64,000 nucleotides of DNA from Histidinibacterium lentulum (GCF_003789055.1 NZ_ML119088.1:158330-222329); one strand, 5' to 3'; numbered from the stretch's first letter, positions 50,993 through 61,161 are shown. Notes: a model not told the origin generated them from the sequence alone. Numbers and translations: made by a program.

Positions 50993-52518
50993 CCGTGCGC
51001 CGGACATCGACGCTCGTCAATATCGTTGCCATGCTGGTCTACACCGTGGTGCGACGGTTCCTGGGGCTGATCGGCATGGCAAGCCTCGCGCGAATGTTGT
51101 CACCGGGTGACCTGGGCGCCTATGCCTTCACGCAGACCACCGGGCAGACCTTCGTGGGCCTGTTCCGCTTTGGCGCGCTGCAGGGGCTGCACGTCTCGCT
51201 TGGGCGGCGGATGGCCGACGACGACGCCGATGATGCCGGCGCGCTGATCGGCGGCGGGATCATGATCGTGTCCACCATCGCGATCCTCGGCAGCGCGGCG
51301 ATGGTGCTGCTGGCCGATCCGATCGCGCGCGATCTGTTCGGCGCGCCGGATCTTGCGCCCTACGTCACGGCGTCGGCCGCGTGTTTCACGGGGCAGTTCC
51401 TGTCGCGGGCGGCCTATGTCGGCTTCGCGGGCCTCGGCCGCTTCGTGGACTACACCTACTGGTCGACGGCCATCGGGATCGCCACGGTGGCGGCGACGAT
51501 CCTGGGCGCCGTGCTCTACGGCGTGCAAGGGGCGGTCTGGGGCTTTGCCGGCACGACGCTCGCAGGCGTGCCGATCTTCGTCCTGGGCCTGCTGCGCGCC
51601 CTGAAGCGAGTCGAGCTCCGGATCCGGTGGCAGCTGAGCCTTGGTCATCTGAAGGAGATCTTTTCCATCGGCCTGCCATTCTACGGCGCGGGGGTCTTCA
51701 TGATCCTGGCCGGGTTCGTGGCGCAAGGGGCGGTCAGCCGCTTCGGCAGCGTGCAGGAACTCGCCGATCTGAGGATCGTCCTGACGCTGATGGCAGTCGT
51801 GCAGATGATCCCGCAGTCGATCTCCGGGCCCATCATCTCCCTTTTCGCTGAACGCGAAGGCCGGGAGACAGGATCGGGTTCGGTCTCTGCCTTTGAACAC
51901 ATGCGATGGCTCTGGATCTTTGCACTTATCACGAGCACAGTGCTGGCCGCGATCTGGCCGCTGACCGTACTTGTCGTGTTTGGCACTGGCTATCCGCAGG
52001 CCGCGCAGATCGGACAGCTGGCGATCGCTGCCTTCATCCCCACCATCGTCGGCACGGCCCTTTCGGCCGGCATCCTCGTCGGCGGGCGTACGCTGCCGCT
52101 TCTGGTCGTGGGCGCGCTGCAGGGCGCGGCGATGTCCGGGGTTGCGCTGACGCTGGTGCCCGCGATCGGGTTGACGGGGTTCTTCGCCGCGCAGGCCGCC
52201 GCCAGCACGACTGCGGCGGTGCTCTGGCTTCTGGCGCTGGGGTGGCTGACCCGCAACGCGCCGCTGCGCCCCTGGATGGGCCCGTTGCTGGCGGCGACGC
52301 TGGTGCTCTGTGCCGGGCTGATCCTCGATGCGCGGATCGACGAGACGCCGCTGCAGCGCATCCTGGTCGCGGCGGGCGTCGTGCCGGCGATGATCCTGTG
52401 GGTCGCCTTCACGGCGCTGTCGGGAGCCGACCGGCGGATGCTGCGCGGGCGCGCCCGGCACGAGGCCGGCAAGCTGCAGTCCTGGCTGCGGATGCGTAAA
52501 GGGGCGGAGCGAACATGA
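50989..52518 (+). CDS. Polysaccharide flippase, Wzx-like (MOP superfamily)
   Basis: 509 residues, 12-14 membrane helices. LVNIVAMLVYTVVRRFLGLIG at the start and ARMLSPGDLGAYAFTQTTGQ are the typical first helix and conserved loop of Wzx/RfbX proteins. It moves the lipid-linked repeat unit across the inner membrane. 46 bp separate it from the next glycosyltransferase. Confidence 0.85.
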   Translation: MTVRRTSTLVNIVAMLVYTVVRRFLGLIGMASLARMLSPGDLGAYAFTQTTGQTFVGLFRFGALQGLHVSLGRRMADDDADDAGALIGGGIMIVSTIAILGSAAMVLLADPIARDLFGAPDLAPYVTASAACFTGQFLSRAAYVGFAGLGRFVDYTYWSTAIGIATVAATILGAVLYGVQGAVWGFAGTTLAGVPIFVLGLLRALKRVELRIRWQLSLGHLKEIFSIGLPFYGAGVFMILAGFVAQGAVSRFGSVQELADLRIVLTLMAVVQMIPQSISGPIISLFAEREGRETGSGSVSAFEHMRWLWIFALITSTVLAAIWPLTVLVVFGTGYPQAAQIGQLAIAAFIPTIVGTALSAGILVGGRTLPLLVVGALQGAAMSGVALTLVPAIGLTGFFAAQAAASTTAAVLWLLALGWLTRNAPLRPWMGPLLAATLVLCAGLILDARIDETPLQRILVAAGVVPAMILWVAFTALSGADRRMLRGRARHEAGKLQSWLRMRKGAERT

Positions 52519-52564
52519 CCGGCGGCGTTCGGGTTCGCCGTCCCGCAAGGCAGGAGACGGATCG

Positions 52565-53662
52565 ATGAAAGCTTTGGTTCTCGACCATGCACCGATCGGA
52601 CTTGGCCGCGGCAACACCGATCTGGCTTACATGAAGCGGCTGAGCCGCTTGGCCGGGCAGGCTCCGATCGAGATCCAGTTTCCCGAAAGCCTTGTCTGCG
52701 ACATGGTGGAAACGCTGCGATACGCCGATCGGGCACTCAGGGGTCGACTCGGTCTGCCACCGGGCTCCGGGGCGAGTTTCCTGACGCCGCTGCAGGAACG
52801 CGCGCTGCGCGCCCGGCGGCAGCGGTTCGGCTGGGACGTGTTCTACAGCAACGGGCGCGTGCCGCGGGGCGAGGGGCTTGGCCCGGTGGTGCTGTTCGAC
52901 TACATTCATGCGCCCGCTGAGACCGAGAACCCCGACGCCTTCGCCCGCGATGTCGCGGCCAAAACCGCGGTGGCCGAACGCTGCGCCGCGGTACAGGTCT
53001 CCACCGAAGCGCAGCGCGCGCTGTTCACCCGTCTGGACATTGCCGCGGACCGACTGCACGTGGTGCCGTTCTTCATGCCCGATCTCGTCGCGGCCGAAGA
53101 AAGCGCGGTGCGTGCCAGGCAGGCAGCCGACGGCGATCTGCACATTGCCTTCGTCGGCCATCAGGCGCGGCGCAAGGGGCTGCCGGCCCTGCTCGCGGCG
53201 CTGCAGGATTCGGCTCTGGCGGGCGTGCCGCTGAAGCTGACCATCGTGTCGCGCTTCCTCGACTGCGAGGTGCCGTTGCCGGATGACCCCCGGATCACGC
53301 GGCACGTGGAGCTTCCCCATGCTGCGGTGCAGGCGCTATTTGCCTCGGCGCAGGTGCTCGCGGTTCCCAGCCATCGGGAGACGTTCGGGCTGGTCTACAT
53401 GGAAGGCATGGCCGCCGGCTGTGCCTGCGTCATGGCTGCCGGACCACAACAGCGCGATATTTCGGACGATGGGCGCTGCGGGCTGCCGGTGGGACCGGAC
53501 CCGCAGGCGCTGGCCGAGGTACTCGCACGACTGCAGGCCGAGCCCGAGATGCGCGTCACTCTTGCGCTGGCCGGGTTGGAGCGGTTCTGCACGGTCTACG
53601 CGCCCGAGCGCGTCGCGGGCGGCTATGCCGAGATGTTTCGGGCCGTGAGGGCCCGCGCATGA
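52565..53662 (+). CDS. Glycosyltransferase family 4
   Basis: 365 residues. The N-terminal half carries DVFYSNGRVPRG, the donor site is VPSHRETFGLVYMEGMAAGCACVMA with the E-x7-E arrangement. GGCAGGAG precedes the ATG by a few bases. Overlaps the next transferase by 4 bp. Confidence 0.82.
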   Translation: MKALVLDHAPIGLGRGNTDLAYMKRLSRLAGQAPIEIQFPESLVCDMVETLRYADRALRGRLGLPPGSGASFLTPLQERALRARRQRFGWDVFYSNGRVPRGEGLGPVVLFDYIHAPAETENPDAFARDVAAKTAVAERCAAVQVSTEAQRALFTRLDIAADRLHVVPFFMPDLVAAEESAVRARQAADGDLHIAFVGHQARRKGLPALLAALQDSALAGVPLKLTIVSRFLDCEVPLPDDPRITRHVELPHAAVQALFASAQVLAVPSHRETFGLVYMEGMAAGCACVMAAGPQQRDISDDGRCGLPVGPDPQALAEVLARLQAEPEMRVTLALAGLERFCTVYAPERVAGGYAEMFRAVRARA

Positions 53663-54804
53663 CCTCTGCCGCTCTGCCGGCGATCCGCCAGATCGTTGCA
53701 TCGATCGACGACGAGGCGGCGGGACCGAGCTATTCCGTCACCGCGTTGTCCGCGGCCTTGCGGCGGCAGGGCCATGACAGCGCGGTGATAGCAGTTGGCC
53801 GACTCGCACCCCAGCCCGGGCTGGAGATCCACGCCTGGGATTTCGCGCGCCTGCCGGTGGTCAACCGGTTGATGGTTTCGCGCGGACTGGCACGCGCGGT
53901 CGAGGCCGCTGCAGCGCAGGGCGCGGTGCTGCACGTCCACGGGCTTTGGCTCCTGCCGAACATTGTACCGGCGCGGGCCGCGCGACGGCACGGCGTGCCG
54001 CTATTGATGGCGCCCCGGGGAATGCTGGGGGCGGAGGCGCTGGCCTTCTCGCCGCGCCGCAAGAAACTGGTCTGGACGCTGGGACAGCGCCGCGCGCTCG
54101 AGGCGACCGCGTGTTTCCATGCCACCAGCGAGACAGAGCGCGACGACATCCGCCTTATGGGTCTGACCGCACCAGTGGCCGTGATCCCCAACGGCATCGA
54201 CATCCCCGAAGGCGATCCGGATGCTGCCGCGCGCACCGTTCTGCATCTGGGCCGACTTCATCCCAAGAAGGGCATCGACCGGCTGGTCGCCGCCTGGGCG
54301 CGGGTGGCAGACCGCCACCCCGGCTGGCGGCTGCGCATCGTGGGCCCGTCGGAGATCGGCTGCCGACAAGCGCTGGAGCGGCAGGTGCACGAGTTGCACG
54401 CCCCGCGGGTGACCTTCGACGGGCCGCTCTATGGCGCCGACAAGCGGGGTGCCTACCGGCAGGCGGGACTGTTCGTGCTGCCCACGCTGAACGAGAATTT
54501 TGGCATGGTGGTGGCCGAGGCGCTGGCGTCGGGCATTCCCGCCATCAGCACGAAGGGCGCGCCTTGGGCGGGGCTGGAGGCCGAGCGCTGTGGCTGGTGG
54601 GTCGATCACGGTCCCGATGCGATGGCGGCCGCTCTCGACGACGCGCTCGCCCTGCCCGATGCCGAGCGGGCGGCCATGGGCACGCGGGGCCGCGCCTGGA
54701 TGGCGCGCGATTTCGGCTGGGACGGCATCGCGGCGCGCATGGCGCAGGTCTATGCCTGGTGCGAGGGACGGGGCGACCAGCCCGACTGCGTGGTGACAGC
54801 ATGA
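53659..54804 (+). CDS. Glycosyltransferase family 4
   Basis: 381 residues. ASIDDEAAGPSYSVTALSAAL opens the acceptor domain, VLHVHGLWLLPN is the conserved HGLW, and VLPTLNENFGMVVAEALASGIPAIS is the donor site. This HGLW/NENFG type is common in capsule loci next to WcaF-like acetyltransferases, as here. ATGA overlaps on both sides. Confidence 0.85.
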   Translation: MTSAALPAIRQIVASIDDEAAGPSYSVTALSAALRRQGHDSAVIAVGRLAPQPGLEIHAWDFARLPVVNRLMVSRGLARAVEAAAAQGAVLHVHGLWLLPNIVPARAARRHGVPLLMAPRGMLGAEALAFSPRRKKLVWTLGQRRALEATACFHATSETERDDIRLMGLTAPVAVIPNGIDIPEGDPDAAARTVLHLGRLHPKKGIDRLVAAWARVADRHPGWRLRIVGPSEIGCRQALERQVHELHAPRVTFDGPLYGADKRGAYRQAGLFVLPTLNENFGMVVAEALASGIPAISTKGAPWAGLEAERCGWWVDHGPDAMAAALDDALALPDAERAAMGTRGRAWMARDFGWDGIAARMAQVYAWCEGRGDQPDCVVTA

Positions 54805-55346
54805 GCGCGTCCGGACTCGACGTGACCGCCAACCGGGCCTCCCAGAAATGGACGCGGCGCGAGCAGGGGGGCCGGGTGCTGTGGGCGCTGGCCGCGCCGC
54901 TCTTCCGGCTGTCGCCGCGGCCGCTCTGGGGCTTGCGGCGGTCGATGCTGCGGGCCTTCGGTGCGACTGTGGGGCGCGACGTGCATGTCTACCCCACCGC
55001 GCGCATCACGATCCCGTGGAACCTGACGCTTGGCGACGGCTGCGCCGTGGGCAATCATGCTATCCTATACGCGCTGGGTCCGATCACGCTGGGCCCGCGC
55101 GCGACGGTGTCGCAATACGCCCATATCTGCGCCGGCAGCCACGATTGGCGCGACCCGGCTATGCCGCTGACCAAGCCGCCGATCGCCATCGGTGCCGATG
55201 TCTGGGTCTGTGCCGACGTCTTCGTGGGCCCCGGTGTGGCCGTGGGCGAAGGCGCCATCCTGGGCGCCCGCGCCGTGGTGGTGGGGGATGTGGCACCCCG
55301 CGCCATTGTCGTTGGTAACCCGGCGCGCGCGGTGGGTACACGGTAG
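54801..55346 (+). CDS. WcaF-like sugar O-acetyltransferase (hexapeptide repeat)
   Basis: 181 residues. After a basic amphipathic N-terminus come left-handed beta-helix hexapeptide repeats (ILYALGPITLGPRATVSQYA, IGADVWVCADVFVGPGVAVG) with the catalytic His in HDWRDP. Transfers acetyl from acetyl-CoA to a sugar of the repeat unit. Directly coupled to the preceding glycosyltransferase. Confidence 0.85.
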   Translation: MSASGLDVTANRASQKWTRREQGGRVLWALAAPLFRLSPRPLWGLRRSMLRAFGATVGRDVHVYPTARITIPWNLTLGDGCAVGNHAILYALGPITLGPRATVSQYAHICAGSHDWRDPAMPLTKPPIAIGADVWVCADVFVGPGVAVGEGAILGARAVVVGDVAPRAIVVGNPARAVGTR

Positions 55347-55373
55347 CATGTCGTGAAACTCGGGAGTCCCTAC

Positions 55374-56360
55374 ATGTACCACGAGACGAAAACGATACTG
55401 GTCACAGGCGGTGCCGGCTATATCGGCAGCCATACCTGCAAAGCGCTTGCGCAGGCCGGCTACACTCCGGTGGTCTATGACAGCCTATGTCGCGGCAACC
55501 CATGGGCGGTGAAGTGGGGGCCGCTTGAAATCGGCGACCTGATGGACGGCGAACGGCTGCGCGATGTGCTGCGCGCGCATCGTCCCGTGGGCGTGATCCA
55601 TTTCGCCGCCTTTGCCTATATCGCCGAAAGCATGTCGGATCCCTTGTTTTACTACCGCAACAATGTGGGGGGCACGATGTCGCTGCTGCGCGCGATGGCC
55701 GCCGAGGGGGTGAAGCAGCTGGTCTTTTCGTCGACTTGTGCCACCTACGGGACGCCGGCATCGAACCCGATCCGCGAAGACATGCCACAGAACCCGATCA
55801 ACCCTTATGGACAAAGCAAACTGATGGTCGAACAGGTGCTGCGCGACTGTACCCGTTCGGGGGGCCTGAAAGCGGTGGCGCTGCGCTATTTCAACGCGGC
55901 GGGCGCCGATGCGGACTGCGAGATCGGCGAGGCCCACGACCCGGAAACGCACCTGATCCCGCTGGCGCTGGGTGCCGCAAAGGGTACTGCGCCAGCGCTG
56001 ACCGTGTTCGGCGATGATCACGACACGCCCGATGGCACCTGCATCCGCGACTACATCCACGTGGCCGATCTGGCCGACGCGCATGTGCGCGCCCTGGGCC
56101 ATACAGGCGGCAACGACGGCTTCGCAGCGTTCAATCTAGGCACCGGAACCGGCGTATCGATCAAGAATCTGATCACCGCGGTCGAAGAGGTCACGGGGTG
56201 CAGGGTACCGTTTTCCTACGGTCCGCGGCGCGACGGCGACCCGGCGGCGCTGGTAGCCGATCCGACGTGCGCTTCCGAGGCGTTGGGCTGGAAGGCGACT
56301 CAGTCGGATCTACAAACTATCCTGCGCAACGCCTGGGCGTGGATGGAGCGCAAGGCATGA
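55374..56360 (+). CDS. galE: UDP-glucose 4-epimerase
   Basis: 328 residues. [18 protein letters not shown] binds NAD; SSTCATYG and NPYGQSKLMVEQ provide the catalytic Ser/Thr and Tyr-x-x-x-Lys; the C-terminal GLGTGTGVSIKNL-like part (NLGTGTGVSIKNL) is typical of GalE. It interconverts UDP-Glc and UDP-Gal (or the GlcNAc forms), supplying the cluster. Start at ATG 55374 with a GGGAG site; a GTG at 55353 is less likely. Overlaps the next gene by 4 bp. Confidence 0.88.
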   Translation: MYHETKTILVTGGAGYIGSHTCKALAQAGYTPVVYDSLCRGNPWAVKWGPLEIGDLMDGERLRDVLRAHRPVGVIHFAAFAYIAESMSDPLFYYRNNVGGTMSLLRAMAAEGVKQLVFSSTCATYGTPASNPIREDMPQNPINPYGQSKLMVEQVLRDCTRSGGLKAVALRYFNAAGADADCEIGEAHDPETHLIPLALGAAKGTAPALTVFGDDHDTPDGTCIRDYIHVADLADAHVRALGHTGGNDGFAAFNLGTGTGVSIKNLITAVEEVTGCRVPFSYGPRRDGDPAALVADPTCASEALGWKATQSDLQTILRNAWAWMERKA

Positions 56361-57187
56361 AGGCGTCGGTCCTGATCCTCACCTACAACGAAGAGATCAA
56401 CATTCGCCGTTGCCTCGAGTCGCTCGAAGGCTTCGACGACGTGGTGGTGATCGATTCCGGCAGCATGGACGCGACTTGCGCGATCGCTAACGGCATGGGC
56501 GCACGCATCCTGACGCGCCCCTTCGACAATTTCGCCAATCAGCGCAATTTCGGGCTGGATGAAGGCGGCTTCGTCCACGAGTGGGTGCTGCACCTCGATG
56601 CGGACGAGGTGCTGACGCCGGCGTTTCGCACCGCGCTGGCAGCACTGCCTCCGACCGACGCGCTGGATGGCTGGCGAGTGCCGTCGAAGACGATGTTGAA
56701 CGGCAAGTGGCTGCAACACGCTGGGATGTATCCAACCTACCAAGCCCGGCTGGGCCATCGCGATCGGCTGCGGTTCCGCCAGGTGGGCCATGGTCAGCGC
56801 GAGGATGTGCCCCCCGACCGTCTCGGCACCTTTCCCGAACCCTACCTGCACTACAGCTTTTCGCACGGCTTGGCGAAATGGTTTGCCAAGCATGTCCGCT
56901 ATGCTGAAGACGAGGCCCGCCAGCTGGCGCAGGATGCGACCCACCCCGCTGCCAGAGGGCGGCTTCTGTCGGGAAATGCGACCGAAAGGCGGCGCGCCCT
57001 CAAGGCGATGGTGGGGCGTCTGCCGGTCTGGCTGCGTCCACCACTCCGCTTCTTCCACGTCCTTGTGCTGCGCCGCGGGATTCTGGACGGCCGCGCCGGT
57101 GTGCAATACGCGCTCATGCTGTCGGCCTACGAGGCGATGATCGGTGCGTTCAGCTTCCGCCGACCCGGCGATCAAGAAACGCTGTAA
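56357..57187 (+). CDS. Glycosyltransferase family 2, WaaE/KdtX-like
   Basis: 276 residues. [32 protein letters not shown] and [10 protein letters not shown] match the LPS-core beta-glucosyltransferase WaaE type, including [10 protein letters not shown]. It could add glucose to the repeat unit or LPS core. ATGA overlap with galE. Confidence 0.82.
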   Translation: MKASVLILTYNEEINIRRCLESLEGFDDVVVIDSGSMDATCAIANGMGARILTRPFDNFANQRNFGLDEGGFVHEWVLHLDADEVLTPAFRTALAALPPTDALDGWRVPSKTMLNGKWLQHAGMYPTYQARLGHRDRLRFRQVGHGQREDVPPDRLGTFPEPYLHYSFSHGLAKWFAKHVRYAEDEARQLAQDATHPAARGRLLSGNATERRRALKAMVGRLPVWLRPPLRFFHVLVLRRGILDGRAGVQYALMLSAYEAMIGAFSFRRPGDQETL

Positions 57188-57214
57188 CGGTTCAAAATGC
57201 TGTAACAGTTCAAA
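57181..57214 (+). repeat. Tandem 18-bp repeat at the end of the WaaE-like gene
   Basis: GCTGTAACGGTTCAAA (57181-57196) recurs as GCTGTAACAGTTCAAA (57199-57214) with one difference. The first copy contains the stop codon. Probably a small duplication in the leader of the next gene. Confidence 0.5.
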
Positions 57215-57224
57215 GGACTTTTCG

Positions 57225-58193
57225 ATGGCACGGCTCTACGACTCCCGCAAACGCATCCTCGTCACCGGCGGCGCCGGATTTCTCGGCTCGCACCTGATCG
57301 ACCGGCTGCTGGAACAGGGGCACGAGATCCTGTGCCTCGACAATCTCTTCACCGGGACGAAGCGCAATATCGACCATCTGCACAACCATCCGCGCTTCGA
57401 ATTCCTGCGCCACGACGTGACATTTCCGCTTTATGTCGAGGTGGATGAAATCTACAACCTAGCCTGCCCGGCGAGCCCCATCCATTACCAGCACGATCCC
57501 GTGCAGACCACCAAGACATCGGTGCATGGCGCGATCAACATGCTGGGGCTGGCCAAACGATTGAAGTGCAAGATCTTCCAGGCCTCGACCTCCGAGGTCT
57601 ATGGCGATCCGTCGGTGCATCCGCAGCCGGAGGAATACTGGGGCAACGTCAACCCGATCGGGCCGCGATCGTGCTACGACGAAGGCAAGCGCTGCGCCGA
57701 GACGCTGTTCTTCGACTACCACCGCCAGCACGGTCTGGAGATCAAGGTGGCACGGATCTTCAACACCTACGGGCCGCGCATGCATCATGCTGACGGGCGC
57801 GTGGTGTCGAACTTCATCGTGCAGGCGCTGCAGAGCAAGGATATCACCGTCTACGGAGACGGCAGCCAGACACGGTCCTTCTGCTATGTCGACGACCTCG
57901 TGGAGGGCTTCATAAGCCTGATGGAAAGCCCGACCGAAGTGACCGGGCCGATCAATCTGGGCAATCCCGGTGAATTCACGATCCGCGAACTGGCTGAAAA
58001 GGTGGTGGCGATGACCGGATCGAAATCTCAGATCGCGTATCGCGCCCTGCCGCAGGACGACCCGAAGCAGCGCCGCCCCGACATCGACCGCGCCAAGGCG
58101 TTGCTGGACTGGGAACCGACTGTGCCGTTGGAAAAGGGACTGGACAGCACCATCGCGTATTTCTCCAACCTGTCGCAGGCAACAGTGATCTGA
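57225..58193 (+). CDS. uxs: UDP-glucuronate decarboxylase (UDP-xylose synthase)
   Basis: 322 residues. [19 protein letters not shown] binds [18 protein letters not shown] and [11 protein letters not shown], then [13 protein letters not shown] (Tyr-x-x-x-Lys) and [20 protein letters not shown] are diagnostic for UXS rather than a plain epimerase. It makes UDP-xylose from UDP-glucuronate, so the glycan probably contains xylose. Last gene before the intact IS5 element. Confidence 0.88.
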   Translation: MARLYDSRKRILVTGGAGFLGSHLIDRLLEQGHEILCLDNLFTGTKRNIDHLHNHPRFEFLRHDVTFPLYVEVDEIYNLACPASPIHYQHDPVQTTKTSVHGAINMLGLAKRLKCKIFQASTSEVYGDPSVHPQPEEYWGNVNPIGPRSCYDEGKRCAETLFFDYHRQHGLEIKVARIFNTYGPRMHHADGRVVSNFIVQALQSKDITVYGDGSQTRSFCYVDDLVEGFISLMESPTEVTGPINLGNPGEFTIRELAEKVVAMTGSKSQIAYRALPQDDPKQRRPDIDRAKALLDWEPTVPLEKGLDSTIAYFSNLSQATVI

Positions 58194-58271
58194 CAGACCG
58201 ACGGCGCCGATGCGCATCGGACGGACAGGTCAGTTACAATGCGCTCGGGAAAGATGGTCGTAACGAATAGG

Positions 58272-59443
58272 GGAGAGTCTGAAAAACCTCGCGCCCTGAG
58301 CGTGTTGGTATCGGCTGAGCGGGACGCAGAAGGATGTCCGCCGATGCCCAAGCAGCCTGCCATTCCCGGCCTCCGCCACGCGATGAAGAAGAAGCAGACG
58401 CGGCGGGAGAAGTTCCTGGCCGAGATGGACGAGGTGGTTCCGTGGACGCGCTTGATGGCGCTGATCGAGCCGCATTATCCGAAACGTGGCACGCGCGGAG
58501 GGCGTCCGCCGATGCCACTGGAGACGATGCTGCGGGTCTATTTTCTCCAGCAATGGTATGCGCTCAGCGATCCCATGGCCGAGGAGATGCTCTACGACAG
58601 CGAGGCCATGCGCCGGTTCGCAGGCATCGAACTCGGTGATGATCGCATCCCGGATGAGACGACCATCCTGAACTTCCGACATCTGCTGGAGAAGCACGCG
58701 CTGACGGAGCGGTTGTTCGTCGAAGTGAACAAGCATCTGGCCGATCAGGGCATCACCCTGCGCTCGGGCACGCTGGTAGATGCGACGATCATCGACGCGC
58801 CGTCCTCGACCAAGAACGAAGCCAAGGCGCGCGATCCGGAGATGTCGTCGACGAAGAAGGGCAACGACTGGTTCTTCGGCATGAAGGCGCATGTCGGCGT
58901 CGATGCCGACAGCGGCATCGTGCACAGCCTGGAGACCACGACAGCGAAGGTGCATGACAGCCGGGTCTGGGACGACCTCCTGCATGGGCGGGAGACATCG
59001 GTGTGGGCGGACAAGGGCTATGTCAGCGCTGCGCGCGAGGCGGCGTTCTCCGGCCCCGGCAAGTTCTGGGGCGTCATGCGGAAGGCCCCCAAGGGCGGCG
59101 CCCTCGACCCCATCGACGTGGACATCAACCGCATCATCGCCATGGTCCGTGCCCGGGTCGAGCATCCGTTCCGCGTGCTCAAGCGCCAGTTCGGTTATCT
59201 GAAGACCCGCTATCGGGGGCTGGCCAAAAACCGCGCGCAACTCTTCACGCTGTTCGCCCTTGGCAACCTGTTCCTCGTGCGACGGAAGCTGATGGCATGA
59301 GGCGGAGTCTGTCCGAAGACCCCGTTTCGGCCCCTCAGGGGCGCCAGATCTGGCGAAATCCATCGCGCTTGGGACGCGCGCGCCGCTTTCACAGCCCAAG
59401 TGACCGACCCTCGGCGAAGCCGGAGCCGTAGTTCAGACTCTCC
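58272..59443 (+). mobile_element. IS5-family insertion sequence, intact
   Basis: 1172 bp between inverted repeats GGAGAGTCTGAA (58272-58283) and TTCAGACTCTCC (59432-59443). A single full-length transposase gene lies inside. I cannot see a clear target duplication. A remnant of a close relative lies at 41877-42110 in the opposite orientation. Confidence 0.85.
58344..59300 (+). CDS. IS5-family transposase
   Basis: 318 residues, full length. The DDE residues are in TLVDATIIDAP, SVWADKGYVS and RARVEHPFRVLKRQFG (YREK-like region), with the N-terminal RRFAGIELGDDRIPDETTILNFRHLLE typical of IS5. The ATG at 58344 begins MPKQPAIPGLRHAMKKKQT. Probably functional. Confidence 0.9.
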   Translation: MPKQPAIPGLRHAMKKKQTRREKFLAEMDEVVPWTRLMALIEPHYPKRGTRGGRPPMPLETMLRVYFLQQWYALSDPMAEEMLYDSEAMRRFAGIELGDDRIPDETTILNFRHLLEKHALTERLFVEVNKHLADQGITLRSGTLVDATIIDAPSSTKNEAKARDPEMSSTKKGNDWFFGMKAHVGVDADSGIVHSLETTTAKVHDSRVWDDLLHGRETSVWADKGYVSAAREAAFSGPGKFWGVMRKAPKGGALDPIDVDINRIIAMVRARVEHPFRVLKRQFGYLKTRYRGLAKNRAQLFTLFALGNLFLVRRKLMA

Positions 59444-60251
59444 TAAACTTGCCCGAATTGTCCCAAGAGGTGGCTGGCGTTTGGTCAAGTGGGCCGCAAA
59501 GATCGACGGCGGGTTGTCGACCATGCGTGCCGATATCGCCGACGTGCCCATACCGATATACCTCGACCTGCGCGACGAGGCGCAGATCTCCCTGTTCCTG
59601 CGCGGAGACGGAAAGGGAAGCAAGAAGATCCGGGCGGCCTTGAAATCCTTTCTGAGAAACGGCGACGTCTTTTTCGATGTCGGTGCCAATTACGGACTCG
59701 TCAGCGCAGTGGCGGCCGAATGTGTCGGATCGTCCGGGCGAGTCCTGGCCATTGAGCCAAACCCACCCGTAGTGGAAAAGCTAGAATTGACGTTTCAGAC
59801 TGTCCCCACTGTCAAAATCTGCGCCTGCTCCGTTTCCAACCAGGACGGCGTCGCCCGTTTTTTCGTTCATGAGCGATCCGGTCTGTCAGGCTTGACCAAC
59901 GATCCGGCCGCCACCGAGATCCAAGTCCCGGCGCACCGACTGGACACACTCGTAGACCGCCATGGCATTCCGACCGTCCTGAAGGTCGATGTGGAAGGCC
60001 ATGAAGAGATGGTGTTCCGAAGTGCACCATTTCTATTCCGGGGAGACGGCTGCCCGATTGTTTTCTTCGAAGCGCATGACCCGGCGTCCCTCGAAAAATG
60101 TCGACATACACTCGGTGAATTGCACGGCGGGGAGGCATTAGTGTACAACATAGGCGCGAAAGGCCACCTTGTTTCGCTGAAGAAACAACCCGAGTCATCC
60201 GACTACGTATTCGTCCCGCAACATTGTCGACATCGCTTTTCCGATATCTGA
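59400..60251 (+). CDS. FkbM-family methyltransferase, 5' end abutting the IS
   Basis: 283 residues if read from the GTG at 59400, which lies inside the IS right end; the first 15 codons are IS sequence. The FkbM domain starts at FFDVGANYGLVSAVAAE, followed by AIEPNPP, LDTLVDRHG and VLKVDVEGHEEMV. It methylates a sugar hydroxyl. An internal ATG at 59524 would keep the whole domain. The original N-terminus may have been lost to the IS, or the IS now supplies start and promoter. Base composition is less GC-rich than the operon to its left. Confidence 0.72.
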   Translation: MTDPRRSRSRSSDSPKLARIVPRGGWRLVKWAAKIDGGLSTMRADIADVPIPIYLDLRDEAQISLFLRGDGKGSKKIRAALKSFLRNGDVFFDVGANYGLVSAVAAECVGSSGRVLAIEPNPPVVEKLELTFQTVPTVKICACSVSNQDGVARFFVHERSGLSGLTNDPAATEIQVPAHRLDTLVDRHGIPTVLKVDVEGHEEMVFRSAPFLFRGDGCPIVFFEAHDPASLEKCRHTLGELHGGEALVYNIGAKGHLVSLKKQPESSDYVFVPQHCRHRFSDI

Positions 60252-60309
60252 TGCGTCAGGCGATCGCAATGGCGCCAGTTCAACCCTAAGCCGAGAGAAG
60301 GCTAAATGC

Positions 60310-61161
60310 ATGCTCAGGCAGATTCGCTTCATTCTGAGACACCCTCTTGGAAGGCGCGCACCGGTCACGTGTCTTGGAAATCTGATCCTTTGGCAAATAC
60401 GCAGCAGATTGAGCACCGAGAAACTGGCGATGCCGTGGATCGACGGATCTGTGCTTCTTGCATCAAAGGGCATGACGGGTGCCACGGGGAATATCTATGT
60501 CGGCCTTCACGAGTTTGCTGATATGGAATTCGCGCTCCATTTCCTGAAACCTCAGGATATATTTCTGGATGTCGGCGCGAATATCGGCAGTTATACGATC
60601 CTGGCATCCAAAGTCGTCGGGGCGCACACTATCGCGTTCGAGCCGGATCCGGACACGGCACGGCACTTGTCCGACAACATCCGGACCAACAGGATTGAAG
60701 ACAAGGTTTCGATTCAGACGGTCGCATTGGGACGGGAAAAAGGGGAGATACACTTCACGATTGGCCGCGATACGACGAACCGTGTCGCAACCGATCTGGA
60801 CACGAACACTCGGGTTGTGCCCGTGCGCAGGCTGGATGATGTCGAAGGTGCCCGCAATGCCACGTTTCTCAAGCTCGACACCGAAGGTTTCGAGAAGGAA
60901 GTGCTGGGCGGCGCAACAGACCTGCTAAACTCCGGAAACATTCTCGCGATCGCGACCGAGCTCGACGATGGTGGTGTCGAACAGATCATGTTGGATTGTG
61001 GATTCCGGAGGTATTTTTATGCACCGTCTTCGCGCACGCTTTCCGAGCGGCCAGCCGCGACCGAAGCGCAATCGAACGCGATCTACATCCGGAACAAGGC
61101 AGCGGTTGAAGAAAGACTGGCGTCTGCGCCCGTCCGAAAATGGCGGGGGTTGCCCATCTGA
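60310..61161 (+). CDS. FkbM-family methyltransferase
   Basis: 283 residues. IFLDVGANIGSYTILASKVVG is motif I, then AFEPDPDTARHL and ATFLKLDTEGFEKEVLGGA. N-terminal 85 residues, with WIDGSVLLASKGMTGATGNIY, are usual for the family in polysaccharide loci. A second sugar O-methyltransferase next to the first, lower in GC than the core of the cluster. Function on the same glycan is inferred from position. Confidence 0.82.
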   Translation: MLRQIRFILRHPLGRRAPVTCLGNLILWQIRSRLSTEKLAMPWIDGSVLLASKGMTGATGNIYVGLHEFADMEFALHFLKPQDIFLDVGANIGSYTILASKVVGAHTIAFEPDPDTARHLSDNIRTNRIEDKVSIQTVALGREKGEIHFTIGRDTTNRVATDLDTNTRVVPVRRLDDVEGARNATFLKLDTEGFEKEVLGGATDLLNSGNILAIATELDDGGVEQIMLDCGFRRYFYAPSSRTLSERPAATEAQSNAIYIRNKAAVEERLASAPVRKWRGLPI

